Shown: positions 52,989 through 63,057, counted from the first letter of the stretch. The stretch is DNA of 64,000 bases from Dendrolimus kikuchii (GCA_019925095.2 CM034411.1:7293501-7357500), one strand, 5' to 3'. The notes: a model not told the origin generated them from the sequence alone. Numbers and translations: made by a program.

Positions 52989-53430
52989 AACGTCGTCGTC
53001 GTCAGCCATTCGCAGTCCACTGCTGAACGTAGGCCTCTCCAAGACGGCGCCACTTATCCCTGTCCTCTGATTTCCTCATCCAGCGCCTACCAGCGACCTT
53101 GCACAGGTCGTCGGTCCATCGGGCGGGAGGGCGTCTGACACTACGTTTACCGAGACGCGGTCTCCACTCCAGGACTCGTCTGCTCCATCGGCCATCGGTC
53201 CTGCGGCAGAGGTGACCGGCCCACTGCCACTTCAACTTGCTAACTTTTCGAGCTATGTCGGTTACCTTGGTTCTCTTACGGATATCCTCATTTCTAATTT
53301 TCATAAGAGAAACACCCAACATAGCTCGCTCCATAGCCCGTTGAGCGACTTGGAACTTATGGACCAATCCTGCCGTCAGTGTCCATATCTTGGCCCCGTA
53401 GGTCAGGATGTATAAAACGATCAATGGTAA
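52989..53430 (-). pseudogene. RTE-like LINE reverse transcriptase C-terminus, 5'-truncated
   Basis: The minus frame 53002-53424 is open for 140 codons. It reads VLYILTYGAKIWTLTAG, VAQRAMERAMLGVSLMKIR, IRKRTKVTDIARKVSKLKW, QWAGHLCRRTDGRWSRRVL, EWRPRLGKRSVRRPPARW, TDDLCKVAGRRWMRKSEDRD and LGEAYVQQWTANG, then stop. This is the standard end of lepidopteran RTE-type ORF2 (AQRAMERAMLG, LKWQWAGH, RWTDDL and EAYVQQWT are hallmarks). Beyond the stop the minus strand has a GACGACGACG tail, typical of RTE 3' ends. The frame is uninterrupted, so the copy is fairly young, but nothing upstream of the last ~140 residues is present. Confidence 0.85.
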
Positions 53431-53431
53431 A

Positions 53432-54342
53432 TTGCAAAAAAAAAAAAAATGTATGTGTGTGTGCAGTTCACACGCAGCAGATGTGAAACTTCAGAGAATA
53501 TACTCACAGATAATTCTTTTCTAACTTTTATTAATATAAATATAATACCTTTAGCCTACATCCGTCAACATATTATAATTCAAAATAAACTTCATTTTGA
53601 ATGAAATTAGGTTGAATTTTATGTTTTTATCTCTTTTTAGTGTCGTTTTTTCGTTTCATCGAATTTTAAATCACAACGATTCTAAAGAAGCTTCACTTTA
53701 AAAAAATGTGAGTTTGGTTAGAATTTGCCTTATGTTCTATTATTGTCAAAATCTCAAAAATATCTACTTCCTGACGATTTTCATCTCAAAGGTACGGGGC
53801 CTTTGAGATGAAAATCGTCATAATATCTTGTGTGAAATGAAAAAAAAACTTCATTTAGCTTTAATATTTATTCATCTGTACGCCGAAACAAAAGAGAAAC
53901 ATTAATTTATTTAATTTATTTTTCATTTTTTTAATACATAACCGATGCACAAAGGCCAAGCTGTCTTGTACAGAGTTGTCAGAAATACTATATCATCTAC
54001 AAAAAATGGCTAAGCACGAACCCAGTAGAGGGACTTTATGACCTGATCTAAATAAAATTAAATAAATACACAAAAATTACTGAACACAAAAGTATTATAA
54101 TCGAATACCTCTTTTTCAACAAGCAATTCATACTTGGCCAGGTTGGAAAAAAATAATTAATTTATCTCCTGTTACCGACAGATGCTGGGAATGTAGAGAA
54201 ATTATTCGAAAAATGATTTTACGTTTAACCGGACTAAGGGGTTTTCGAGTGTTTGTTACTGCCGTTTACAGATATGCAATTATTTACGTGAGTCCATAAC
54301 TGGCATGTTTACCTCGCAATTTTTTGTGATTTCGTTTACTTA
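53432..54342. other. AT-rich stretch with a perfect 21-bp palindrome
   Basis: A 13-A run lies near 53437 just beyond the LINE fragment. The palindrome is listed separately. No gene recognised. Confidence 0.5.
53772..53820. repeat. Perfect 21-bp inverted repeat, 7-nt loop
   Basis: The left arm 53772-53792 (TGACGATTTTCATCTCAAAG plus G) and right arm 53800-53820 are exact reverse complements around TACGGGG. Confidence 0.97.
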
Positions 54343-54355
54343 ATACCATTCTTCA
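54343..54355. repeat. Target site duplication (left) of miniature PLE 2
   Basis: ATACCATTCTTCA matches ATACCATTGTTCA at 54554-54566 with one mismatch. Confidence 0.75.
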
Positions 54356-54553
54356 TAATAAGACTACGTTTATCGGTTTTAAGCGCGGTATTTTATTTGG
54401 TTTTTCATTATTCCGACGTTTCGGCCACTTCTCAGTAGCCGTAATCACAGTGGCCGAAAAGTCGGAATAAACGAACAAATAAAATACCGCGCTTAAAACC
54501 GTTAAAACGTAGTATTATGGTGTTTATTAGTTGCGGAAACTTAAGAAAATACT
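54356..54553 (+). mobile_element. Miniature PLE-derived hairpin element, 198 bp
   Basis: The left end TAATAAGACTACGTTTATCG, then GCGCGGTATTTTATTTGG, ATTCCGACGTTTCGGCCACT and CAGTAGCCGTAATCAC form the left arm. AGTGGCCGAAAAGTCGGAAT, AAAATACCGCGCTTAAAACC and GTTAAAACGTAGTATTATGG form the right arm. The tail AGTTGCGGAAACTTAAGAAA ends before the second target duplication. It encodes nothing. The arms are more diverged from the 24776 copy than those of the 37410 copy, so it is older or a different subfamily. Confidence 0.8.
54411..54452 (-). ncRNA. Hammerhead-like motif in miniature PLE 2 (degenerate)
   Basis: The minus strand reads GTGATTAC, then a stem II GGCTAC/GTGGCC with loop TGAGAA, then GAAACGTC and GGAA. 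It thus keeps the GAAACGTC signature and stem II, but again lacks canonical CTGANGA. The plus-strand right arm has GAAAAGTC, a broken signature. Confidence 0.35.
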
Positions 54554-54566
54554 ATACCATTGTTCA
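54554..54566. repeat. Target site duplication (right) of miniature PLE 2
   Basis: ATACCATTGTTCA, with one mismatch to 54343-54355. Confidence 0.75.
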
Positions 54567-54814
54567 GTTTAAAAAGCATCCTATAATTATAATGACAGTT
54601 TTGTTAACAAAATAGGTTCAGAAACAAAACATGTGGCTGGAACAATACTTTATTTCCTACATATTTCCTACTTCACTTTGATGATTTTCCTGCTGTATCT
54701 TCGGAGTCCAAAGTCCAATAGCAATGAGATTTATATGAGCCTTGAAACTGAGTTAAATTCAATGCAAAAATAATTATCAAAATTGGTACAGAAACAAAGA
54801 AGTTAACTGAATAT

Positions 54815-55107
54815 AAATATACAACTTCCTGCGGCCGGGCGACCTGTCCTAAGAAGCGACAAAATAACCCACAGCCAGGTGGTAGGGTATTTGTTCATCT
54901 GGATGGCTATACCACCTACCTGATTTAGAGTATGCTGCCATAACAACCTTGAGTTGTATTCCGGCATTACTGGCCAGGTGCCAGTCTCCCTTTAGAGATC
55001 GGTAACACACTAGTAGCACCTTTGGTGTTACAAATGTCATAGGCGATGGTAACCACTTTCCATCAGTTGTGCCGTCTGCCTGTCTGTTGAACTCATGAAA
55101 TAAAAAA
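54815..55107 (+). repeat. Family A element, slightly 5'-truncated
   Basis: ATACAACTTCCTGCGGCCGG, CAGCCAGGTGGTAGGGTATT, GGATGGCTATACCACCTACC (small insertion), ACAACCTTGAGTTGTATTCC, GTAACACACTAGTAGCACC, TTTGGTGTTACAAATGTC, GGCGATGGTAACCACTTTCC and CTCATGAAATAAAAAAATG. Confidence 0.82.
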
Positions 55108-55109
55108 AT

Positions 55110-55450
55110 GATAATAGCAAATGTGCATAAAATTCATACGTTACAACAAAATTCCGTTTTCAGCGAAAAACAATCAAATAACTGGGGCGGGAAAGTACTA
55201 CTAACTACTTCACTTGCCACTAGGTCATAACTAGCCAAGTGCAACTTTATGAGCTCCATTTTTGATTTACGAGTTGTGCTTTAAGCTTTTTTTATGGTTT
55301 TGACACCGTTTTAAATTACTATTGTTGGGTTATTACTTACAATGTACTTTTCTAATTAAGCAATAACAGGTTACTTAGAACAAATTATTTCATGTATTTC
55401 TAGTAGCGTAGGCTATCGAATAGACGACTCATCGAATAAAATTGTCACCT
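55110..55450. other. AT-rich stretch without recognisable genes
   Basis: Nothing recognised. Confidence 0.45.
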
Positions 55451-55454
55451 TCAT

Positions 55455-55705
55455 ACTAATATTATAGAGGTAAATATTGTAAGTTTGTTTGTTTGTAGGA
55501 AGTAATCTCTAAAACTACTAAACCGATTTTAAAAATTCTTTCACTAGTAGAACGCTACATTATTCTTGAGTGACATAAGCTATGTTTGATTGTGATTAAC
55601 ATTATTAATTCCGCGGTGCGTTGATTTATCGCCGTACGCTAACCAAACGGTTTGATATAATTAGGTGACGCCTAGCTACGTGGGCACGGGTCAACTAGTG
55701 TTATA
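55455..55705 (-). repeat. CR1/L2-type tail relic (minus)
   Basis: ATACTAATATTATAGAGG opens, then GTTTGTTTGTTTGTAGG, AAACTACTAAACCGATTTTA, TAGAACGCTACATTATTC, GAGTGACATAAGCTATG, and at the far end GCCTAGCTACGTGGGCACGG, GTCAACTAGT. This is the complement of an ACTAGTTGACCCGTGCCCAC-type start. Order and spacing fit the family. Confidence 0.7.
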
Positions 55706-55709
55706 TAAC

Positions 55710-56090
55710 TATATTCTGAAATCTATAGTAATAAAAATACATTTAGGCAACTCATAACCTTTTTGAGACAAAATTCATGAAAATCGACAGATTGATATAA
55801 AAAGTTTATAATTAGGTATCGTCTGTCCTATCCTATAGGCTGGCATATTTTCATTTGTTATATGCGTATAAAATAAATTGAAATTTCATCTCAAAATTGG
55901 ATTTAATCCCATATAGCCTTTCGAAAGTGTACGAACGTCCTTTACCGTATTAAGGAGATGCCATTAATATCGAGTTTCTTTAGGCTAAGAGTGGATAGAT
56001 ATCCAAATCTTTCGTCTTATTGGAATAAAATCGACGTGACTTGTATGGAGCTTATGTCACATTTTAACTAGTAGTTAGGCAAATTATTCT
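55710..56090. other. AT-rich stretch without recognisable genes
   Basis: Nothing recognised. Confidence 0.45.
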
Positions 56091-56097
56091 ATATTAA

Positions 56098-56211
56098 GGT
56101 TAGTGTGCATAGATATTAAACCTCGTGTAAAATAATATAATCGCTAAAAATATATGGCTAAACAGCGATTATTTTGTTTTAACTATCGGTTAAATATCTA
56201 TGCACACCAGC
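56098..56211. mobile_element. TTAA-flanked foldback MITE, 114 bp
   Basis: TTAA at 56094-56097 and 56212-56215 flank a fold-back sequence. Left end GGTTAGTGTGCATAGATATT pairs with right end AAATATCTATGCACACCAGC with few mismatches. An internal stem AATCGCT/AGCGATT with flanking AAAATAAT/ATTATTTT extends the hairpin. TTAA duplications are the piggyBac signature, so a piggyBac-type MITE is the best guess. The terminal bases GG...GC do not match the usual CC start. Confidence 0.65.
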
Positions 56212-56219
56212 TTAAGATA

Positions 56220-58950
56220 TAGAGACTCGGCAAAAAACGTGTGAACGAACCCAGGAAATACTAAAGCACTGGTGTAAAAAATTCCATCCAATTCACTCGT
56301 TATAATCTTGATGATCCGTCAACAGAAACATATCACACTGGAAGCAGGAAATCACATAGATTAATTTATCCGTCCAGATATAGTAGATCTCATACAAATC
56401 TCGTATAACACGTAAATTAATTGATATACACGTAAGTAACGAGCGGTTTCAAAACACACGATTTGGATCCACGCTGATAATCAAAGATGCACCGTTACCA
56501 TTATATCGGGACCCCCTCGTTGTGGGACATGTTAAGAAGAAAGTAAAGTAGGGGAACGGATGAATGTACCGTCGGAGTTCTAGACTGTTTGGATGGTTAT
56601 ATTTCCGTGTCGTCTATTGAGGAGACGGCATTGGTTTGGTCCAAGTCACAGGAAGAAAAAAAAAATTCTAAAAGCGACACACATGAAACAAAATATATAC
56701 AAAATTTGTATGTCGCAATTTGAAAATGAGGTTGGCACTCAGCATTTCGTTATGCCGAAACGTGATTTTCAGTGCCCACCTCCTAAATCACATGTCTCAA
56801 ACATACGACCCATGCTAAACATAAGAAAAAATAAGAAGAAGCAGTATGTAGCGTTTGACTTCTGTTTACCACTCGCTCAATTGTTGTAGAAATGTTCCTT
56901 CATAGAAATTGATCCTTACAATCTACACTATGGGTTGATGTAATAATACAGTATGTAGTTTTTACCAAAAACTACCAATTCGATTGCTGACTGGGATAAC
57001 TGGTTTAAAAAATACACGTATGTATGTGAATAGTGGAATTTATTAGTTGAGTTCTCTTACAATTTTAGTCAGTATTTTTTAATTAATTAGGTCTTTATAG
57101 ATGTAGCAAATCGGTTCCCAATACTTTAGCAGTTTTATTGATTATAATTATGACAATAATATACAGTAAATACTATCACAATTGCTTCCGTTTATACTTT
57201 AAGCCACACTAAAGCAGTATCTACACTTACACAAAGTAAAACCACTTCTTGCGGATAAGGCGATGATGCACTAATTAGTCAAGAGGGAACGAATGATCAC
57301 GGAATTAATGAATCTAGACATTTCCTTTTTATTTTTGAAAATATTTGTACCGGTTATGGTTAGCGGCGTCCATCATAGAGCAGGTAGTTATCTACAAGAA
57401 GAAGTGGAAATGTAAGAATAATGTGATCAATATTAATTATCTTTGATTTTGTACGCGTACAAATAATACTTCTTAACCGAATTCGGTTATAGTGAAGTTC
57501 TGATTTCCCATTCTCTGATAGCCCATTCAGATAACGGATTGCATAACCACCACCTAAATCAGATTGAAAGATTTCAGTTATCGCTAAACCTGGTGAGAAG
57601 CCTTACCTCACAATGTTGCCTTTATCAGGAGTACGTATTAACGGTCACAATATATTAGGTAAAACCTATCTAAATGGAGCATGTTCTACAACCAGAATTT
57701 AAGTTTACAATAAAGTATAAAATAGTAAAGTATAAGAAGTTGTAATAAAATGTACAAAGTGTAAGTAATGAAGTATTAAGTGTAGTATTAAGTACAAGTA
57801 AGTATAGCTATAAAAAATGTATTAGAATTTAAGAAACTTTGAAAAAGAACATGCTATCTAAACTGAACAATACCCGTTTCCCATAGAATAATGTAAAAAC
57901 GCAAAGTGAAATAAAATTTTACAAAAGAGCACAAAAACCTATGTAGACAGTGACGAGAGGGAAATTTTTTAAAAAGACCATGTCATCGGAATGTGGTGTG
58001 GTTACTTTGCCTACGGAGCTATCACAACTTTAGTTCATATCTAAATACAACTGTCTACATTAATGTCTTTTAATAAATTGGAAGTAGTAAAGAGATAACG
58101 TTCAGCAAATACATACTTTAGAAACGATAGAAGCAACGTCGTTACATAACAGAAAACAAACATTGAAAAACACCATCAATTGTTGCTTCCACCGGAAATA
58201 ATATCCGGCCATAAACAGCAAACACAAAACACTCTTTATTTCCGCATAATCTAGGCCAAACACCGGTAACCTTTGGAAAATGTCGCTCTCACATACTGAG
58301 GTGCAAAAATGTCGTGGTATTTACATACAAAGGTTCCGCTATTTTCTCCTTTGAAAGTCTCCTTAAACCTTCATGAACGTAAAACTTTTGGTTGTATACA
58401 AACAAAAATGTATGCTTCAAGATATATGAGAAGTATGAATTTTATATTTAGATACTTTTATTTCCAGCAGCAGACAAACAGACCGACCTGACATTATAGT
58501 AGATTGTTACACAAGAGGTGAAGGTGACGTAATTAGGCACGGGTTAGTTTGGCGCACGAGCGTAGCGAGGGCGCTAATAATTCGAATGCCTAAATAGGCC
58601 TTTCACTCGAAGTTAAATATCTGCTATTCATTTCGAATATGAGGAAAGTAAATAAAAGCTGATTAGTTATACAAACATAAGGAAATGAGGCGTGAAATCC
58701 ATACCTAAATCTGATGAAGCCATTTAATACGTTACATATGAAACGTCAAGTAAATTTATTTTTCTGTGGCATTCTACCAGCCAGTATTTTTTCGTCACCG
58801 ATGATAGTAAATATTCAGCGTAAATGTATGTAAATTAAAAATAACAGTTAAGTAAAAAGTAATTAATAAGTATAAAATTATGTTACAAAATTGTTGATAT
58901 TTTTTTATTACAATTTATGCCGCGATTTAACCGTGGCTGTAAAAAAGTTA
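56220..58950. other. Mostly unique AT-rich stretch
   Basis: No gene recognised. A 98-codon frame (56593-56889) spans an A-run and shows no domain. At 57700-57800 there is low-complexity GTA/AAGTA-rich sequence. CGCACGAGCGTAGCGAGGGC at 58551 is a short word common in lepidopteran repeats, within about 58515-58600. Confidence 0.45.
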
Positions 58951-59095
58951 GGACATGAGTCGCATGTATTATCTATGGTTCGCATATTTTTTCAAATTTT
59001 TTGACAGCAGGGATAATCGTTTGCCAGGGACTAAAAGTATTGTTTTCACCCCTGTGCCCAGGCAACTCCAAACATACTTTCAGAATATGAGAAAT

Positions 59096-59380
59096 GAAAA
59101 AGTAATTACCAGCCCTTATGGAAGTTTGCAACATCAAGAGAGATACCAACGCGTTGCCAATCTTTATAATGAGGAAGAGGGGATGGAATAGAGGGATGGG
59201 TTTGGGGGATGAGATAGGGCAATGGGAAAGTGGTGGGCCACCGGAACTCTTACTCACCATATAAAATATGATGATTAGTTCAAGGCTATTGATTTCACAC
59301 CGATATTTTGTAAGAGCCTGGTATCACATTGGGAGAACCGATCCTAAACGCTGTAATCAAGATAATGATTACAGTATGGC
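59096..59380 (-). repeat. Family B SINE-like repeat (minus)
   Basis: On the plus strand: TTACCAGCCCTTATGGAAG, CCAACGCGTTGCCAATC, a G/A-rich tract (GAAGAGGGGATGGAATAGAG), GAACTCTTACTCACC, TTTGTAAGAGCCTGGTATCA and GATAATGATTACAG. This is the complement of the 1012 copy in the same order. Confidence 0.75.
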
Positions 59381-59496
59381 TGAACCAGGTCAATTAAAAG
59401 AACACTATAAATATGTTCCAAAAAAAAATAATTTACAAAAATTAAAAAAATTATATAAAATATATATACTAAAATTAACATAAAACTTGAACTGTT

Positions 59497-59935
59497 GTGC
59501 GTCAGGAGCGTCGGCAGAATACCGCGCCATGCTCTGCACTGAATGACATCATCCGCCATGCTCTTGTCACCGCCGGGGTACCAGCCATACGAGAACCGTA
59601 TGGACTGTGCCGCGATGATGTTAAGAGACCGGACGGGATGTCTTTGATGCCCTGGAAGATAGTACGACCCTTAGTGTGGGACGCGACGTGCGTTGATACT
59701 TTGGCTACGTCCCATCTTCCAGACAGTTTTAGGTGGCGCAGCTGTCGCTCGACAAGAGGACCTAAAACGCCGTAAATGTGCATCTACTGGCAATAGATAC
59801 ATATTTGTGGCGTTCGGTGTCGAAACTCTAGAGCCAGGTCTTGAAGACTATCGGTTTTATCGAGATCTATCATCTCGTTTGATAGAGGTCTCGAGTGACC
59901 AAAAGGTCTGTACTTGGGGCAACTTATATAAAATA
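59497..59935 (+). pseudogene. Frameshifted nuclease-like retroelement protein fragment
   Basis: The first frame (59497-59735) gives [40 protein letters not shown] and [20 protein letters not shown] second frame continues from about 59730 with [35 protein letters not shown] and DLSSRLIEVSSDQKV. Joined, they follow a family I recall from invertebrate genomes: RHxxxxDxIxRAL-x-SAGxP-x(3)-EPx[32 protein letters not shown]-x(3)-E-x-LKRxKY and F-x-P-x-GVETLGPWG. It is often next to reverse-transcriptase sequence. The RPDG and VWDATC pair resembles a PD-(D/E)XK-type nuclease core, but this is inference. The frameshift and loss of both ends make it dead. Confidence 0.62.
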
Positions 59936-59944
59936 TATCCATAA

Positions 59945-60280
59945 GTTACGTAAAACTCTAATACAAATATAACTATTTACAGCCAGTTATTAACATATAA
60001 AAGTAAAAAAAACTTTTAAGGGTAGTTCCGTTCACTGTAACTTTTCGTATGTAGGGTGCGTGAAAGTTATTAATAAGTACCAACAAAAATACATTTATAT
60101 TTCATCCAGAACGAACGATATCAGAGGAAAAAAATTCTCCCAAAAATATAATGAGCAAACTTTACCAATTATAATAGTTGGATAGTACGAGACAAAAAAT
60201 ATGTAGGTCTAGAGCTGCTGCCGGCTTCTTAAATGATGTACTTTTTGTGCGCAGGTTCGAGATACGACCTGAAAGTATTT
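59945..60280. other. AT-rich stretch without recognisable genes
   Basis: Nothing recognised. Confidence 0.45.
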
Positions 60281-60285
60281 TTTAT

Positions 60286-60488
60286 TGCGTGAATCAGTTA
60301 ATAGGCAGACGGCCCCCCACCTAAAGGAATATGGTTACCGTCGCCTTTAGACGTTTGCAAGACCAGGGCTAAAGCCAAAGCGTTGACAACCTTTAGGGTG
60401 AAATAGAGGGAAGAAGAGGTAAGAGAAATGAGAAAGAAAAGATGTAATAGTGGAAATAGGGTAGAAAGATGGGCTAAGAGGAAGGGGA
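60286..60488 (-). repeat. Family B SINE-like repeat (minus), 5'-truncated
   Basis: TTTTTATTGCGTGAATCAG, AATAGGCAGACGGCCCCCC, TGGTTACCGTCGCC, GACGTTTGCAAGACC, AAGCGTTGACAACCTTTAGG, then a G/A-rich tract (GAAATAGAGGGAAGAAGAGG and on) ending near 60488. Complement of the tail and C/T tract of the 1012 copy. Confidence 0.7.
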
Positions 60489-60489
60489 G

Positions 60490-60984
60490 ATAGTTTATTT
60501 ACATAAAACTATACAAGATGCTATACCTAATGTTTGTGACACCACTTGATGGGAATATAAACACGATTATTTTTGTCTAATTTATTCCACAATAAGATGG
60601 TAAATGAGAGTGCGATGAGGGGGAAATAAAAATATATTGAAATGATTTACGTTAATTGAATCTTTGGCAGAAGTTGCAACGTGAATGCAAAAGAATATAT
60701 TAATTGTGCGTAGTCTATAACGCTGTGAAAAACTTCCGCAAGCTACATAACGAGCCGTGTTGCCACTTCAAATGAAATACAGTACTGAATTGCGACAGAA
60801 AGAACAATTATAAGAGTTTTTGCACTTTGTCAGGTTTCCTTTGGTCTTATTGTAGTATTGTTATTTATAAGAAAGGACACAATGTAGTTTTGAAATCTCG
60901 GCATAAACAAAAGAAAAATAAATTATTATTATATCTATACCTAAGTACAAAAAACTAAAAAATCTTAATGAGGTGTCTCTGGAA
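60490..60984. other. AT-rich stretch without recognisable genes
   Basis: Nothing recognised. Confidence 0.45.
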
Positions 60985-61217
60985 CACCAGGTTGGAACGA
61001 AGTTCTCCTAAAAATTATTAAAATTCTCAAAACGTTAAAAAGTATCGACAACTTTCAAAAATCAACGAAAAATAAACAAATTATATCAAAAAGCTGTATA
61101 CATATACATAATCAAAAAAATTGTATCAAAATATAGTAAATATTGTAAAAACTCGACATTAAATTTACTTGAAAAATGTACAGTCGAATTGAGAACCTCC
61201 TTTTAGAAGTCGGTTAA
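60985..61217 (-). repeat. Dispersed repeat, partner of 41225 (minus)
   Basis: It ends ATGTACAGTCGAATTGAGAA, CCTCCTTTTAGAAGTCGGTT, the complement of AACCGACTTC-x(n)-GGAGG-x(n)-CAATTCGACTGTA. The far boundary is uncertain. Confidence 0.5.
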
Positions 61218-61439
61218 GAATAGTAAATTATTTTAAAACCTGTGCACGTGAGCGGCGACAGCGCCCAAATATATACAATGTACTCTTTGGCCCAAATGCA
61301 GCCTCTTTATATAACATACAATGTATTCTGTGATGGAGCCGAATAACAACGGCGGTTATAAACATTCTATTTTCAAAACAGCGTATATTACACTAATGGA
61401 TATTATTTTAGATCTTATTTCATTGCATTAAAATTTGAA

Positions 61440-61740
61440 ATGATATAATAAATTAGAATGCACCCGCGACTTTGTCTACGCTTGACTTTGAAATTCCTGC
61501 GGGATTCCCCGGAAAAAAGTAGCGCAGAGTTTAAGTCTAAGAATTAACTGTCGATGAGCGAAAACCGCATCGAAATCGGCCCTTTTTACGTGAATTCCGA
61601 ACAAACAGAAAAACAGACAAGATATCTAAAAAAATGCATCGTGTTCTGCATCGTTTATATAGTCTATTCCAGTTGCTTTTTTAATAGCTTTAATGTAAAG
61701 ACACGGCATGTTTCGAATTTTATAATATTATAGACTACAG
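61440..61740 (+). repeat. CR1/L2-type tail with CTGCGGGATTC module
   Basis: GAATGCACCCGCGACTTTGT, AAATTCCTGCGGGATTCCCC, AAGTAGCGCAGAGTTTAAGT, CTGTCGATGAGCGAAAACCG, CATCGAAATCGGCCC, TGAATTCCGAACAAACAG, ACAGACAAGATATC and, at the end, TTTTATAATATTATAGAC. Confidence 0.72.
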
Positions 61741-61981
61741 CGGTCAGCATTTTTCATTTCGCTTTAACACTTTTTTCGTCTAGCTTCCGTGCGTCGCCGA
61801 GTAATGTGCAATAAGGCACTTCATTCCAAAAATCTTAAACAGATCGTTTGCCTTGTTGTTGTATGCATTGCTAATCTCCAGAATGATTGGACAGAACTGC
61901 ATTGCCGTCGCTGTAACTGAAGTCGGTTTATACAGTGTTATTATAGAAATAGCTAAAGTTTTTTAGTACCAGTTGTCGATA

Positions 61982-62141
61982 TAATGTTAATGTTAGTGAC
62001 TGTGTCACGCAGATTTAGCCAAGGGTTTGATGCCTTATTTGAGATGCGACATTGTTAATGACGTTAAACATTGACAGATAATTCATATATTATTTTTTAA
62101 CGCTGTAAGTCACGTTTGGACCCACTCACTAACATTATCCC
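61982..62141 (-). mobile_element. MITE-like element, about 160 bp, partner of 43135
   Basis: TAATGTTAGTGACTGTGTCA on the left and CCCACTCACTAACATTATCC on the right form 15-bp terminal inverted repeats with one mismatch (TAATGTTAGTGACTG and TAATGTTAGTGAGTG). Internal CCAAGGGTTTGATGCC, TTATTTGAGATGCGAC and ATTGTTAATGACG match the complement of the 43135 copy, which lacks about 50 bp found here. Confidence 0.6.
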
Positions 62142-62144
62142 AGG

Positions 62145-63055
62145 TGGCCTAGGAGCTTATAACTCTGTAATATATATGAAGACCCCAGGGAAAAAGACTG
62201 ACTTCTCAAGCAACATTAATTTTGAGATATTTTAAAGTTTGCTACGGAAACCCATAAGTTACAAAATAAAACAAAAATATAAGTTGAATCACTTAAAAAT
62301 GTTTCAAGTATAAAAAAATTAAAACTATCTTAAGTCAGATTTAACAGGGGAAAGTGACATATTATTTCACCGAGAAACCTGTTTTTTCCCTGGACTTTTT
62401 AGGTAGGCTATGCTACTTTTTCCTGCATGCGATTTTTTAAACGTTAGGAACACAAAATACATTAGATTAGTTTCGAAACAAAGTGACAAGTTCATCTTTT
62501 TCCCTGGAATTTTCATATGTAACGTACGTACGTAACATAACGTAACTCCTATGAGTTATGTTTAATATTATAATGCTGTTATAACTTATTACTAGTTATG
62601 TATTTCACACCAGGACTCCAAACGGTTTAAACCCAAAAGTGTAATAAAACATTTTACATGAGACATCACCCCAATAAAGGGTTTTCCCGCGTTAGTTAAA
62701 AATGGAATACATAATTCAAATATGGCCGCCGCGCGTGGGATTTAGCCGCCACAATTTGTATTTCGAACGCAAATTGAATTTAGAACTAGCGCGAGACAAA
62801 TAATTTAATTTTACATGTGAAAGAGTGTGTAACGGCAATTAGGTGTCGGTAGTTGTACAGCATTGGCAGTGGAGGTCCAAAATTGATTAATTTTTATTTC
62901 AACAGCAGCTGAGGGTTTGTGTAATGGTTGATTGCAAAGAAAAACAAGGGTTATAATACAATGAGGGCCACTAATACAATTAATATCAATTTATCTTCAA
63001 AAGGGGTTCATGTTCCATGTATTTTGTTATGAAGGATGCAAAGTATAAGAAATCT
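62145..63055. other. AT-rich stretch with one GC-rich patch
   Basis: Near 62725, ATATGGCCGCCGCGCGTGGG stands out. Around 62520-62560, ACGTACGTACGTAACATAAC is low-complexity. No gene recognised. Confidence 0.45.
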
Positions 63056-63057
63056 TG

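Noticed and set aside
53212..53415. 67-codon plus-strand frame
   Set aside because: It is antisense to the RTE-like reverse transcriptase fragment.
56593..56889. 98-codon frame as a small gene
   Set aside because: It includes a translated A-run (KKKK), shows no known motif, and has no splice or promoter support.
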